The notes under the pieces: generated by a model
Told to the model about the DNA's origin: nothing
Database searches by the model: none
What the model saw: only the letters and a program-made list of their open reading frames with translations
Translations under genes and position numbers: made by a program
NCBI GenBank assembly: GCA_034620365.1
Contig: JAQGEQ010000240.1
Coordinates: forward strand, 124,001 to 188,000
Reading direction: 5' to 3'
DNA: 64,000 nt
DNA from: Pegea sp. RAD2-039
Lineage: Eukaryota > Chordata > Thaliacea > Salpida > Salpidae
In this document: positions 1 through 12,144 of the stretch, piece after piece
Numbering within the stretch: the first letter of the stretch is position 1
Layout: every line of letters begins with the position of its first letter

Positions 1-3000
1 ACATTGTCTTTGAATATATCAGTAGATTAAAAGAAAAGATAACAGTCTTTCAAATCATGCAGTCGTTTCCAAATTGTTTTACATTTGTAAGTGTCGTTCA
101 GACGAAACAATACATCAAGTCCTTTAACTAGCAGTTGCTGTTTAACTTTTCAAATTTATTAGCTTGTTTGTATGATAACTACAAAACTTGAAATTGATTA
201 AAGGAGTTTTAACAGAGAAATAAAGAAAGTTTTGATTCTTCTAAAGTTTTTTAGCCATAAAGCTGTGTGAAACTAAATAAGGCTTATTACTAAATTTCAG
301 TTTAGATTTTATGAGTATCTAAAAAATTTTTATTATTCATTACAGAAAACTTTAGTCAATTGTTTTTAACCATTTTAATTTACTTTTAAAAGTTGGTGAA
401 GAAGGAGGTAAGTTTATTCGCTTGATTAACTTTAATACAAATTCATTTGTTTGAATAACATTTATGCTAAGCCGTTCAATTTTAATACTTGTAGAGAAAT
501 TACTATAACTTTTTTCTTGGTGTCATCTTCTGCCGGATTGTTTGTTTTAACATTGTTCAACAACTTCTACACAAAGCAGAAATTCTCTTCGAAATCTTTT
601 GTCAAAATGAAAATCAGATTTAATTACAGTTACAGAAAGATTCTTTCAAATCTAGATTAAACTATGATTCATTTGTAGTGGGGTAAAAACGTTGAATCTA
701 GGCGCCAAATAATAGCGTGATTATCTGTAAATCTACAAGACCAATATACAGCAGGCTTTCTTGGAGTACTTGTGCTACCCACCTTGCTGCTGCTGTTGCT
801 TCTCATAAGATAAAATTTCTACTTCAAGCAGCCGGTATGTAGAAGCGTGTGGTGGTTAGTCAAACACCAGTGACACTATGAGATTTTAGCAGATGCCGAA
901 TGAAAGATATCTAATAGGTTGCATCTGTTTGGCGGCAACATTGTACAAATACTTATTATAAAAATTCATTTAGCATTGGTCAATTTTTTAACACTTGCTT
1001 GATAGATAAAATATAAATTGTAGTTTTTATCATTCTTTATTTGATGAGATTTTTGTCATTTTTATTATGTCTATTGAGTAAATTCACAAACATGCAAAAA
1101 GTCGAAAATTTCCATGAAATATTTGTGACATACTCTTTAATTTGCATCTTTTTTGACAGCCTTTTAGTTTTTTTTAAAACTCGACATTAAATTTTAAATT
1201 TTTCCATGTAGTATAAATTTAAAAGATGGTAAAATACCTAACTGCGCATAAATCTTTATTTTTTATGTAATATTTTGTTGTAATGAACAAATGAGACCAC
1301 GAAAGCTTAAAAGTCAAAGTTTTGACATTCAAGTTTTAGTCATGAAGACCATTTAATGACTTTTGATTATTCACATCATAAGTTAATTTACTTCGTAAAA
1401 AGACAATTAACTGAGGCACCAGGGAATGCTGAAAACTTGCTTTACTTAAAATCAACTTTTAAATTTTATGGTAGTATTTGATTTGAAAATAGTGCTAAAG
1501 TTTGCTACAAAAAATTCTTCTGTGTATATTTTTTTCTTTTGTTGTTTGGTAAAGTTGAATGTAAAGCATCATAACTGAAACGAATTTTTAAAGCTTTGAA
1601 TGAAATCTAACATTTTAAATTTTTTTATGCTGTGTAGAAACTATTAAATTCCTTTAAAAATTTACTTTCCAACTAATGAATTGATTTTCTTATCATGATG
1701 TTTTAAGTTGCAAAATTCAGTATTATTGTAGATTAAATTGTTTTGGTTCTCTAACCGGGAGTTTTACAAGCCTTTCCCTCAAAAGATATCCAATCATTTG
1801 TAACTCATAAAATAAATTTAGTATGTAACAAATAAGTCATGTTTGTTCAATTTATTCAACATGAATAATATTGTATAATATATAAAAAGTTATTTATAAA
1901 TAAAAATAGTTATTCAATTAACTTTTAATTTTTTATGGAACAAAATAGGTTATTAAAATTGTTAAATGAGTTATTTACGACCAGTAAATTTGATCTTCTT
2001 ATATTATGCAAATAATAAAGAAACAAATCTTTTTGTCTGAATTAGATATAGAAGAAAAAGTTTTAAGTAAAATTATTCAAGATTATCTTTTGAAATTGTT
2101 GTAAGATATGAAAAGACTCGGTTAATAAAAAGTTATCTCTTTACAACAGTTGCACGATGTAAGAGTTATCGCAGCTTAAAAAAAGTTTCTATCTACGTGA
2201 AGCTTCCTTACCTACTTTCAGGCTGTGTCTGATTAACCAACGGTATCATGTCACCATTATGACGTCATTAATCACCCCTCACATAGTCTTAGATCTATTT
2301 TGTATCCTTTGCTTAACTGCAACAGGTGTTATGAAGCCAAAAAAGGGCTTCATTATTTCTATTGCCTTCGTAGAATCTCTACAGTAATCAGTTTATTTTA
2401 TTCAAGAATGAATAATTTACTGAAAGCCCTCACTGATTAATAATTTACACTCAAATATATTTTCTCTATACTTTTTCGTTAACTTTTTGGTGTGTTTCTT
2501 CCAAGTCGTTTATCGCGAGTTGTAGATAGCTGGAACAGCTGGTGGGCTTTTAATATAATTGATTCCCGATTATTTGCTGCATTAGTGCTAAAAACGAGTT
2601 AAATGTGGAAATAAGATTTTCCAATCTCATTTGACACACGCAGTTGTTTGACCAAATAGTAAAAATTGACAAAATTCTCGTGTTTAAGTTGTTTACTTTG
2701 TGTTTTGAGAAATAGTAATCGAAAAAATAGGAAGGAGTTTTATTTGAAAAACGGAAAAAATAACTATAAAAAAGCTTTTATATCCAAATATAAAAATGCT
2801 TGATGACAAAACGTGTTTCACGATTGGTTTGATCAATTTTCATCTTTATCTGATTTATCATAAATTAATATAAAGGTTAGCTGTTGTGCATCAGTCCTTT
2901 CAAACAACAGTAGAACACATGTAATCAAGATAGTTACATGTGTTTCAAAATCTCAACAACCCCACAACAAATACAAACAACTTTTAATGTCTTTTGCTTT

Positions 3001-3035
3001 ATCGTGCATTGACTTCACTTGAAAAGGGAAGTTTT
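1..3035. other. AT-rich intergenic DNA, no confirmed gene
   Basis: Mostly low-complexity AT-rich sequence. Two patches stand out. From 495 to 660 (+), after a TAG acceptor at 492-494, there is an open stretch of 55 codons with a hydrophobic segment followed by a basic tail, ending in TAA. It could be the last exon of a gene whose other exons I cannot find. From about 690 to 940 the sequence is less AT-rich and could be an old repeat remnant. Neither is strong enough to call as a gene. Confidence 0.4.
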
Positions 3036-3508
3036 ATGAGTATTAAACCTCAAATCGATTCTGCAGCAACTTTATATATTCTTCTAAATATGAATACAAA
3101 CAATAAACGATGGAATCAAGAAGTGAGCTGTATAAATATAATCTGGATACTATCATTTATCATTCAAATAAATATTGTTGTTATTCTAAGCTCGTTGTTA
3201 AAGAAGGTTGTTTTAGGTTAGTCGGATCTATCTGATACAGATATTAACTAATTGCTTGCAAAGTTTGTTTTATAGAAGTGATATTTCCAGATAATCTAAC
3301 GTCTCACCGCATGGCTCATAAATTATTTAAGTTGAAACTAAACATAACAAAAGTAAAGTGGAAAAGCCTCTTTATTTGCACATCGGTTTCCAAGCAACAG
3401 CAAATACTGAAACTGGATATGAACTCAATTTTTAATGTTTTTCTTCTAATCTATACTCATATTTATCTTGTCTTTTCACTTATTTCACTTACGTCATCGC
3501 AAATCTAG
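3036..3508 (+). CDS. Candidate two-exon gene, unrecognised small protein
   Basis: Exons 3036-3216 and 3276-3508 join in phase 1 across a 59-nt GT-AG intron, giving a 137-residue reading frame that starts at ATG 3036 and stops at 3506-3508. The joined protein has hydrophobic segments near residues 40-57 and near the C-terminus, with a basic middle part. I do not recognise a family. In its favour: two adjoining long open stretches, matching phase and a typical local intron length. Against it: ordinary AT-rich composition and no conserved motif. It may be chance. Confidence 0.25.
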
Positions 3509-4749
3509 CCACCCAGCTTGTTCGTTGCAAGTCTGATCTTATTTCATAAGTTTTCTGCCCAGAGTAGGTTTAAGGCTTCCAATTGAAATTAAAGAAACAA
3601 AAAAATTAAGAAGGTGGCTTATATGAAAGACTATGAACGTATATGTTCAATACAAATCAAATCAGCCACTCACACCCAGTATCATCCCATCTTTTCTCGT
3701 TATGAAGAACCACAGCTTTTAAATATTCATCACAGGTAAGATTGTAGTCATGATTTTAGCACTGAAGCGTGGATACACGTACTTTGACAAAATTGGCCTG
3801 CAGCAATGTTGGCTTTGTCTGATTTGATGTTAAAACAAGTAGTGAATATAAGGATGGTAGTATTTGCAGCACTAGCTGAATTTAAATATTGCTGAAATTA
3901 AATTGATCTAAAAAGCAAAAGTTTAGCAAAACAAAAATTAACTACACTAACTTATGGACTAAGAAATTGTTTAATGAGCTTACTCTGCACTAAATTAAAG
4001 GTAGACAACTTTAAGATAGAGTTAGAGATAAGTTATTCAATTTTTGTCAAATTTGAATTTGGATTTAACCTTGTAATACCAGTATACCACAAGTATTAAA
4101 GAATCTTATACCTATCTCTTCTTAACTACCTAAATACACTTGTCATATACACTGATTATCCTTTAAAATCTTCGATTTTTTAAACTAAATGAAGTAGAAG
4201 GCATAAAGTAGAGAGTTGTTGCTCTTCAATTGAATGCACCTTACATTATTTATCATGTTTGTTCCTTACAGTCTGTCTGTTTTGCATGGTTGTATTTTCA
4301 TGTTGCAGCATTCCGACAACGAAGCTGTTCTCCAGGGAGCTCTTGTGTCTCACGAGGCAGACACTGATTTCTTATTAACTTCTTTCCATCTGTTACATTT
4401 AAAATTTTTCGCCAATACGTACAAGCTTTATCAAAAAATGACGCAGTCACTAGGCTTGCGTTCCGCTTCAATGACCTTTTGCTTTGTTTATTGAAACTCG
4501 TCTACTTTCTTACTTCAGACTAATTGCTGAGAACAAACAAAACAAAATCTTTTCTTTACGACTTTAATTACTATTTTCAACTTTACGACTGACTCAAACT
4601 AACGGTCATTAAACTTTGTGTCACGCCCAAACTGTCTTAAAAATTATTTGCGCCAAAATCATTAGATTTTACATAACCGTTTTTTTGACCAGAATAATTA
4701 AATATAAAAAATGTTCAAAAGTTTTTTTTTTTTATTTTGCAGATTCGAT
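3509..4749. other. Upstream region of the protocadherin gene
   Basis: No gene is supported. A patch at about 4290-4400 has higher GC and an open reading stretch on the + strand (ending at 4494). It could be a 5'-UTR exon or promoter segment of the downstream protocadherin, but shows no motif. The 3' end of the region is a strong polypyrimidine splice acceptor at 4721-4742, just before the protocadherin ATG. Confidence 0.4.
4721..4742 (+). promoter_or_regulatory. Splice acceptor 7 nt upstream of protocadherin ATG
   Basis: A run of T residues followed by TTTTGCAG ends at 4742, and the ATG begins at 4750. No 5' exon is identifiable nearby. The site is either the 3' end of a 5'-UTR intron or a spliced-leader acceptor; the sequence alone does not distinguish these. 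Confidence 0.5.
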
Positions 4750-7700
4750 ATGAAACTTTTTGTGAATCTAATTCTGATCTTTCTAACACTTACTGTTACT
4801 TGTGATTCTCAATTAACTGAAGAGGTTTCATTTCCAGAGGAGTTACCAAAAGGTTTCTTGAATTTTCATTTGAAGAATTTTTTTATAATCTCCTTTTAAA
4901 ATCAACTCTTAATAACCAGACTCGTCATCGAGATTTTTCATCAGTGTCTTCTTCTTACAGGATCTGTCATTTTGAATTTGAAATCCATTTTAGAAGCAAA
5001 CAGGGTAAAATGTGACGACTGCAAATACGCGAGCGGTCTTTTAATGACAATGTCAAAGTCTGCCCCATTTATTTCTATTAATGATTCAACGGGAGAAGTA
5101 ACTCTAGCTCGCAAAGTTGACAGAGAAATAATCTGTCCAGACACTTGCAGATGCGTCATCCAAAATATTGTAGGACTTTTCTTCATCTGGTTTTTAATAT
5201 CACTAATTACCGTTGCTAGGTAACTGCAAAAAACAACGATGGCATCAACATGCTCATCTACCTCAATTTAAACGTCTTGGACGTGAATGATCATGCTCCA
5301 GTTTTTAATTCAGAATATGTTGAGATGAATATAAGTGAGTCTAGAGAGGTTGGAAGTCTCCTGACTGTCGGGGAGTTTCTCGTGGAAGACGGTGACTGTG
5401 GTGAGTTGTCATGGAAACTAAACAATGTACAGACTTTTTCTTTGCTCATTAAACTCATATTTTATGAAATTTCTAAACACCAAAAAGGAATTGGTTTTAA
5501 TCGGAAAACTTTAAGCGGAAAGTCGATAGATCAAATAAATCAGTTTGATTCGATCTAAAGCGGAATTATTTTTGTTGTTTTCAGTTTTTGATATAACAAG
5601 AACTCCTTGTTAGACATTTTTACATTAATCATAACAATTTCTGATGTTTTATCGATTTAATCAAAATTTCCTCCTTTTAAAGATTATTTTGTTAGCAATA
5701 AAAGTTACAGGTGGGCTAGATTATTATTAGAATTTAAAAAATAAAAATAAGTTTATAATGTGAAGGACTTCATTTACATTTCTTTACTTGTTTGAACTTT
5801 CAATAATTTGATTTTTTACATCTTAAAAGATTTAAACTGATGAAATACTTAATGGATTTTGTTTGTTACTCTACTAACGGTTTTTAAACACTCTTGTCAG
5901 GCTTGTCTTTTATACTTTGTTTGATTTGTAGAAATAGATGACAATGGAAATAGAAAGGAGTTCTTTTCTATGATCTTTACTCTGCTTCACAGATGTTCAT
6001 ATTTTTTTAACAATTTTTCTTTTTATTTAGTTTCAACGATTTTTGTTGAAAATTTCTTTTTTTGATAAATCTTTTGAATGATTGAAAGTGGTCAACTTAA
6101 GGTTCGTGACTTTTTAAACTAGTTCTTATTCCACAGGAAACAATTCTAAGATTTTTTACACTCTACAAGAGAATAGAGTTTTTGAAATTGCTGATTATTC
6201 AAGCACAAGAGTTTCGAGTAAAAATTTCAAGCTGAGAATCAAATCTGAATTAGGTTTGCTCACTAAGTTCTTTTAATTCAATTATTTTTTTATCTTATTC
6301 AATCATGTTTTGTGAGATTAAAAATACTTCAATTTTATATATAATTATTCAGTGTTTCAAAATGTTATCGTTTTTGAATTTGTTATTACTGAAATAACTC
6401 ATTACGGCTTGATGACTCCACAAATGATCTCATTGATTTAATCTTTATATAAATTAGAGAAATACCCATTAAAAATCGCTGTCAAACCTAATCTAAATTT
6501 ATTTTTAATTAAAATGAAACATTTTAACTGACAGCAATTAACTAAATCGAGCAAATATTCACACCACTTGATCAATATCCAATTGTGACTTACAAAGCTT
6601 TTTGTAAATCGTTCCAAATCCTAAATATCAAGATTTGAGCCCAGTATTCTTCAATTTCAGATCATGAAACTGAATCCCTGTACAATCTTCGCTTGACTGC
6701 AACTGATGAAGGGAGTCCTCCTCTTTCAGCTAGTATCATACTCCGTATTCAAGTCTTGGATGAAAATGACAACTCACCAATATTTCTTCATGGTGATTTT
6801 ACAACATCTGTTAAAGAAAATTTACCCAGAGGAGGTTTAATAACAACTGTAAGAGCAACTGATGCCGACAAAGGAAAGCTTAGTGGATCCGTGCGCTACC
6901 GTTTGCTCGGCCAACAAGATCCACCTCCTCTTCAGTCTCAATCCAGTTATCCTGATTTAGTTTCTGTAAATTCAACGACTGGAGAAATATTTCTGAAAAA
7001 TAAACTGTCATGGAAGCTACACAACGGGTTAGTTGTCCTCATGTCAAGATGCATTTGTTCATTTACATCTTCAGTTTGAACTCTTCTTAATCATTTGATA
7101 GAATTGATTTAATTCTGAAAAAGTTTTGAGAGCTCCCATCAGCTTGTCAATGATTTCAAATCTTTCACAGGATCAGTTTAATCATTGAGGCAAGTGACAG
7201 AAGTGATCAATCTCGTAGATCTACTGTGCAAGTGATATTAGACATTGAAGATAGTAATGATAACTCACCTGTCATCAAAATCAGCTTCTTCACACCTTGT
7301 GACGAGGTAGACTCGAGAGTTGGTAAGTCAGATGCAAGATCTAATAATAGATGAATCTTCAAAGATTCTGTTTACTTCAGGTTTCATAGATGAGAATGTT
7401 AAGACTCCGTTCTTTGTAGCTGACTTAACTGTTGAAGATAACGATAACGGTAAAAACGCTCAATGCTCCATCACCATCAATGAAACTGGTGTGTTCATCT
7501 GATTACTCTCAAAATCACAAATTTATCAAATTTATTCTTAAGATCTTGATGCCAACAGTCAATACTTTTCTGTCGACGGTAATCGTCTGGTGTTGACGGG
7601 TCAGTTGAACCGAGAAACGAAAAACGAACACCACGTCACAATTGATGCGTGTGATGGAGGACTTCCACAAAGGTGCGTGTGTTACTCGTGTTGAAAGGTC

Positions 7701-10700
7701 ACTTTGTCGAGTCAATGGCTAATTGTGGGGAGAAAGTAACATCAGTAATAGAGGGATTCGATTTCAGTTGTCAGTAGTAACAGCAGATGAGAGATCAAAT
7801 AATTGAGCTTCGACGGTTCAAATGATTCGTGTTTTCTTGCTCATCGTATTTTGTGTTAAGTTACTTTTAATAATCCACTGATTTAAAATCAGATGCTCGA
7901 GTGAAAAACTGACTATAAAAGTGTTGGATGTAAATGAGTTTGCTCCAGTGTTCTCAAAACCAAACTATCAGATAAATGTCCGAGAAGATAAAGAAGCTGG
8001 AAGTCATTTGCTGGATCTTGATGCATTTGATGGTGACTCTAAGAATGCTCCTGTTCTTTGGAACAAAGAGGTTAGTAAATTGATCATCTTAGTTATCAAA
8101 GTTCATTTTTAAAGTTGCTTGTTTGCAAGCTTCATTTACGAGATTACAAAAAAGATTGAATCTACAAATTAATATAGATGAAATTTTGAACTACATTTAA
8201 GTGTTACCAAACTTTGTCAGTTATCACTAAAACTAGATAAAAACGAATTACTTTGAAAATATTTACGTGATATTAGTTAACTCTTTAAAATCACCTTACC
8301 CTTGTACTTAGTTTAAACTTCATTTTAGGGTAATATTGAACAATCTAAGAACGGAAATGTCATCTACTTTATAGATGACAAATCTATCGAGCATTTCAGC
8401 ATTGGTCGGACTAGCGGAGTTTTAACTCTTGTCAAAAAACTGGATTATGAAGAAATAAAAGATTGGAAAGTAAGCTACGAGTAAAGTAAAGGAGATTTTT
8501 GGTTATTTACTGCCTAGAGGCTACTTATACGATATCACTGTAATTGATAAAGAAAATGCTTACAAATTTATTCTACACTGACGATTATGGTCGTTTACTT
8601 TTAAGTGATAAACATCAATTTGATTATATCTTTATATTTTGTTCTCACGGTTTAGTTGAAGGAAAAATTTAACTCAGGTGAATACATAAAATTAGAAATA
8701 AGATACGATTTTACTAAGATTACAAATAAGCAGTCGATTTAATAACAACAGCTTTTTGTGTTTGACAGATTTGTCAGTTTCTGCTACTTTTGTTAAACAA
8801 GATCATGAAACAGAACTGAAAATAAGCAGAACCAATTGTAATTCAGCAATTACTTTTTAGATTAAATCGTTGGTTTTAAAATAATTATAAAATAGACATC
8901 TCTTAATAATCTGGTTTTGTTCAAAACAACGTGAAATACCCGAAAATAATCGTTTAAAGATCATTTTTTTTAAATGAAATTTTTCAATCTAAACTTTAAC
9001 GATAATCCACAGTTTTTAAGTTTTCACAACAGAAGATATTTAATCAGTTCAATCAGAAAGTGCTGACACCTCTAAATAAAGCAAGCATTATGTATTTTAA
9101 GTCTATAAAACATTTTTCCTCATCTTATGATAAGTTACCAGTGATATCTTCTGAAGAACAAACAAAACCGGCTGATACCATCAACTAAAAGCCTGCTTCT
9201 TCCATCTACGTTGTCATTATTTTAGCTTAAGATCTTTTTAAACAACATAAAAAATGTTATATCTTTGAACAATATCATAAATGTTCAAATATTTATTTGT
9301 TGGAATAAAATCTGATTTTTGCAATAATGGTTGGTAAATAGACTTGGAAAACCATTTTCAATCAGAAAAATTGGTTTGTTTATCCACAAAATCTAGTTCC
9401 ACGCTTAAATATTTTTGTTCTAATGTATTGCTTTGAAAATTAAGTCTTTCTTTTATATTTCTTTTATATTTTTGTACTTTCTAAGTTTCTGAGAGTATTT
9501 TATTATAGATACAAGTCACTGCACAAGATGGGGGATGGCCTGAGTCCTTAGAAGAAAGATGTGAAGTTCAAATTCATGTGACTGATGTAAACGAATACAA
9601 ACCAGAATTCATAAGCCCAAAGCGTAACAATATTACAGCTTATGCATCACTGGTGGAAGATCTGTTAATCTATGAAATTTTGGTGCGGGTTTTTTTACTT
9701 AAGTTCTCAGCTTTTTATTTTGTGTTACATTTCGCAGCATTTGAAACTAGTTTTTCACTTTTTATACAAAAAAACTTTTGTTGAAATTTTAATTTTTTTG
9801 CTTTCAGACCGACGATAAAGATGCTGAAGATAGTACACACATTGAACTACTATCAGTTGATGGTGGAACCTATTTGAAAAAGTTTTTCGAGCTAAATCAA
9901 TCAACAGGAGAACTGACCCTCAACAGAAAAGTCTTGGACATCCAGTATATAAATGGAGTTCACCAGTTGTTATTTCGTGTAAGATCTCTTATAAGAATTA
10001 AAGTAAGATTCAAATCCAAGTTTTTATGAAGGCGACTGATTCGGCCAATCCTGACTTTTGGACTGAAAGATCACTTAGCGTGGATATTTGGGAAATAAAA
10101 CTGCCTTTGGAGTACAGATATAAACGTAATAAAAGTACAAACTTACCGTCAGTTGGCCCAACAGAGATCACAGAAACCATCTCATTTGTCCACACTCCTT
10201 TTTTCATCATAATCCTTATCATTCTTGGACTCCTCATAGTCATTATCATGTTGATGTTAATCTGCCTATCGAGAAGAAGAAGTAGAAAAGTAAATGATCT
10301 TATATGTTCATCCTACTGAAACTTTAAAATTTTTTTGTAAATACTAAAAACTAGAGAGATAGTTGAATGCTGATAACTTTTAAGCTCAGTTTATTTACTT
10401 TAAATTTATGACAATTTACCTCTGAAAGGTCAATTACCGACTTGTGAAATGTCGGTAAAATAAAATTTATTCTAAGCCACAATACCATGACTACTCGACA
10501 AAATAATTTTTAGATAAATAGTTTTTAGTAGTGATTATAATGATAAAAATTTGAATTATGGTAGAAATAGTTGTGTTATTCGATCAGTTTGTGGTACCAT
10601 CAGCAATTTGTCGAAAATCAATTTCTTTTACTTGTTGAGCCAAAATTCTGAAAGTTATTTTGTAAGCAGGAAACTCATACATATAGCTGCAGAGATGCAG

Positions 10701-12144
10701 AGCAGAACGAAGTTTATCATTCTCCTGAAAAATCACGCAGCCATCGAAGCTCAATGGTGGGTTCGTGTAAGGAAAATACCAGAAACAGGTTAAAAAAACT
10801 TCCAGATGTTGTATTTGCAAACAACTGACTGTTGACTACAGAGAAGAGAGTGAAGTGAACACGGATTCGTTGTTATCTTCATCCAGAGAGGAAACAGTTG
10901 CTAGTATTGACGTTTCATGCAAGACAATGCCTTTGTGTAGATACGGGAAGTCAGATAAGGTGTGAATCCTTCTTAAGTAAATTTCAGGGCAGTTTTTATT
11001 TTGCCACTTGTACAGGGCATTAGTATTCCAGGTAAACCTTTGCCATCTTCATCTAATATTGATGTGGATAGTGGCAGAGGAGATAGCGATCCAGATAATA
11101 CAGTGCATGACTCGAACGGTAAATAATCTTTGTAATTTTAGCTTAAAAAAGTTACAAAGTTATTCTTGTCAGGTTTTGTATTCACTAATCCAAGTACATT
11201 ACCGCGTGACCTAATATACGAGCCATTGTCGAGTCGTTTGTCAACGTCCAAATGTACTACAGACTGCGAGTTATATGGACACAGTGATTTGTGTTGGATG
11301 CCTGATAATGAAGGTGAGTGACTTCACTAGTGTAGCATCGAATTGTTTAAAGTAAAATAAGAAAATGAATTAAGTTGAACAAATACTTGGTAAAATTTTC
11401 GGGCAAATTTCTTTCATGTAGCTATTTTTCCTACCCGAAAAGAAGAAAGTATTTCCCGACATCTAAAAACATCCATCAAAAAACACTTTGTAGTAAATAT
11501 TCAGACTGAAATTCGATATTATTAACCAAATTGTTTTAACTTCGATTTCAACTTACAAACAAAAGAATAAAAATTGGTCAAGTTGATTCACTTAAAATGC
11601 TTTTATCAATCCTTCATGATCTCTTCCGACAGTGACACGGCCAGGAGATCTTTTCTACACCGATTACACCAATCATGGCTTAGAAACTATTCAAGAGATG
11701 TCTAATTTTGAACAACCGTCCATGAAACGAGTCTCTCATCCTCTTTCAATTGATCCAATCCAAAGGAGCTATTTTACTCCACTTCGTACACCGACTCACA
11801 TCCAGTCACTGAAAACATCGCGATCCTCTGATTACGGAGCCACTTATCCACTTCTCCCCAACCGACAACAACGCGACGACTCCGTCACCCCTTCCCCACC
11901 GCCATCTAGCGGTAACACGTCTCGACATTCAATAACCTCCTCTTGCACGTCATCATCAAGATCTCGAAGATCACCAGCAGAACGCTATTTGTCACTTGCC
12001 AAAACTAGTGATTATTCACGAACCTTACCTCGAGGAGTTGTACGAACAGATGAAGAAGCTCCATTAACCTCAATGAGTATGAGAGAGACACAAAAAATTG
12101 TCAACGATATTGGCAAATTATTATCACAGAATTGTAAACAATAA
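4750..12144 (+). CDS. Delta-type protocadherin, 18 exons
   Basis: Single-pass calcium-dependent adhesion receptor. Exons: 4750-4852, 4961-5169, 5220-5400, 6137-6253, 6661-7027, 7171-7322, 7381-7488, 7543-7672, 7893-8070, 8329-8469, 9509-9682, 9808-9978, 10032-10289, 10670-10764, 10842-10959, 11016-11118, 11173-11313, 11633-12144; 1,085 aa, frame kept throughout. It has a signal peptide (residues 1 to about 21), then about six to seven cadherin repeats with calcium-binding motifs such as LDVNDHAPVF, LDENDNSPIF, LDVNEFAPVF and VTDVNEYKPEF, a transmembrane helix near residues 734-757, and a long cytoplasmic tail. The tail carries SGRGDSD and CTTDCELYGHSDLCWMP, matching a conserved cytoplasmic motif of vertebrate delta-protocadherins. 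The length is usual for the family. Exon 14/15 splice sites are the least certain. A possible poly(A) signal ATTAAA lies at 12495. Confidence 0.9.

Noticed and set aside
9979..10007. A 29-nt micro-intron in the protocadherin, bounded by GTAAG at both ends
   Set aside because: A 53-nt intron (9979-10031) ending at TTTTATGAAG gives the canonical cadherin sequence LLFRATDSANP and fits the local intron size; the 29-nt version adds eight residues that do not fit the family.
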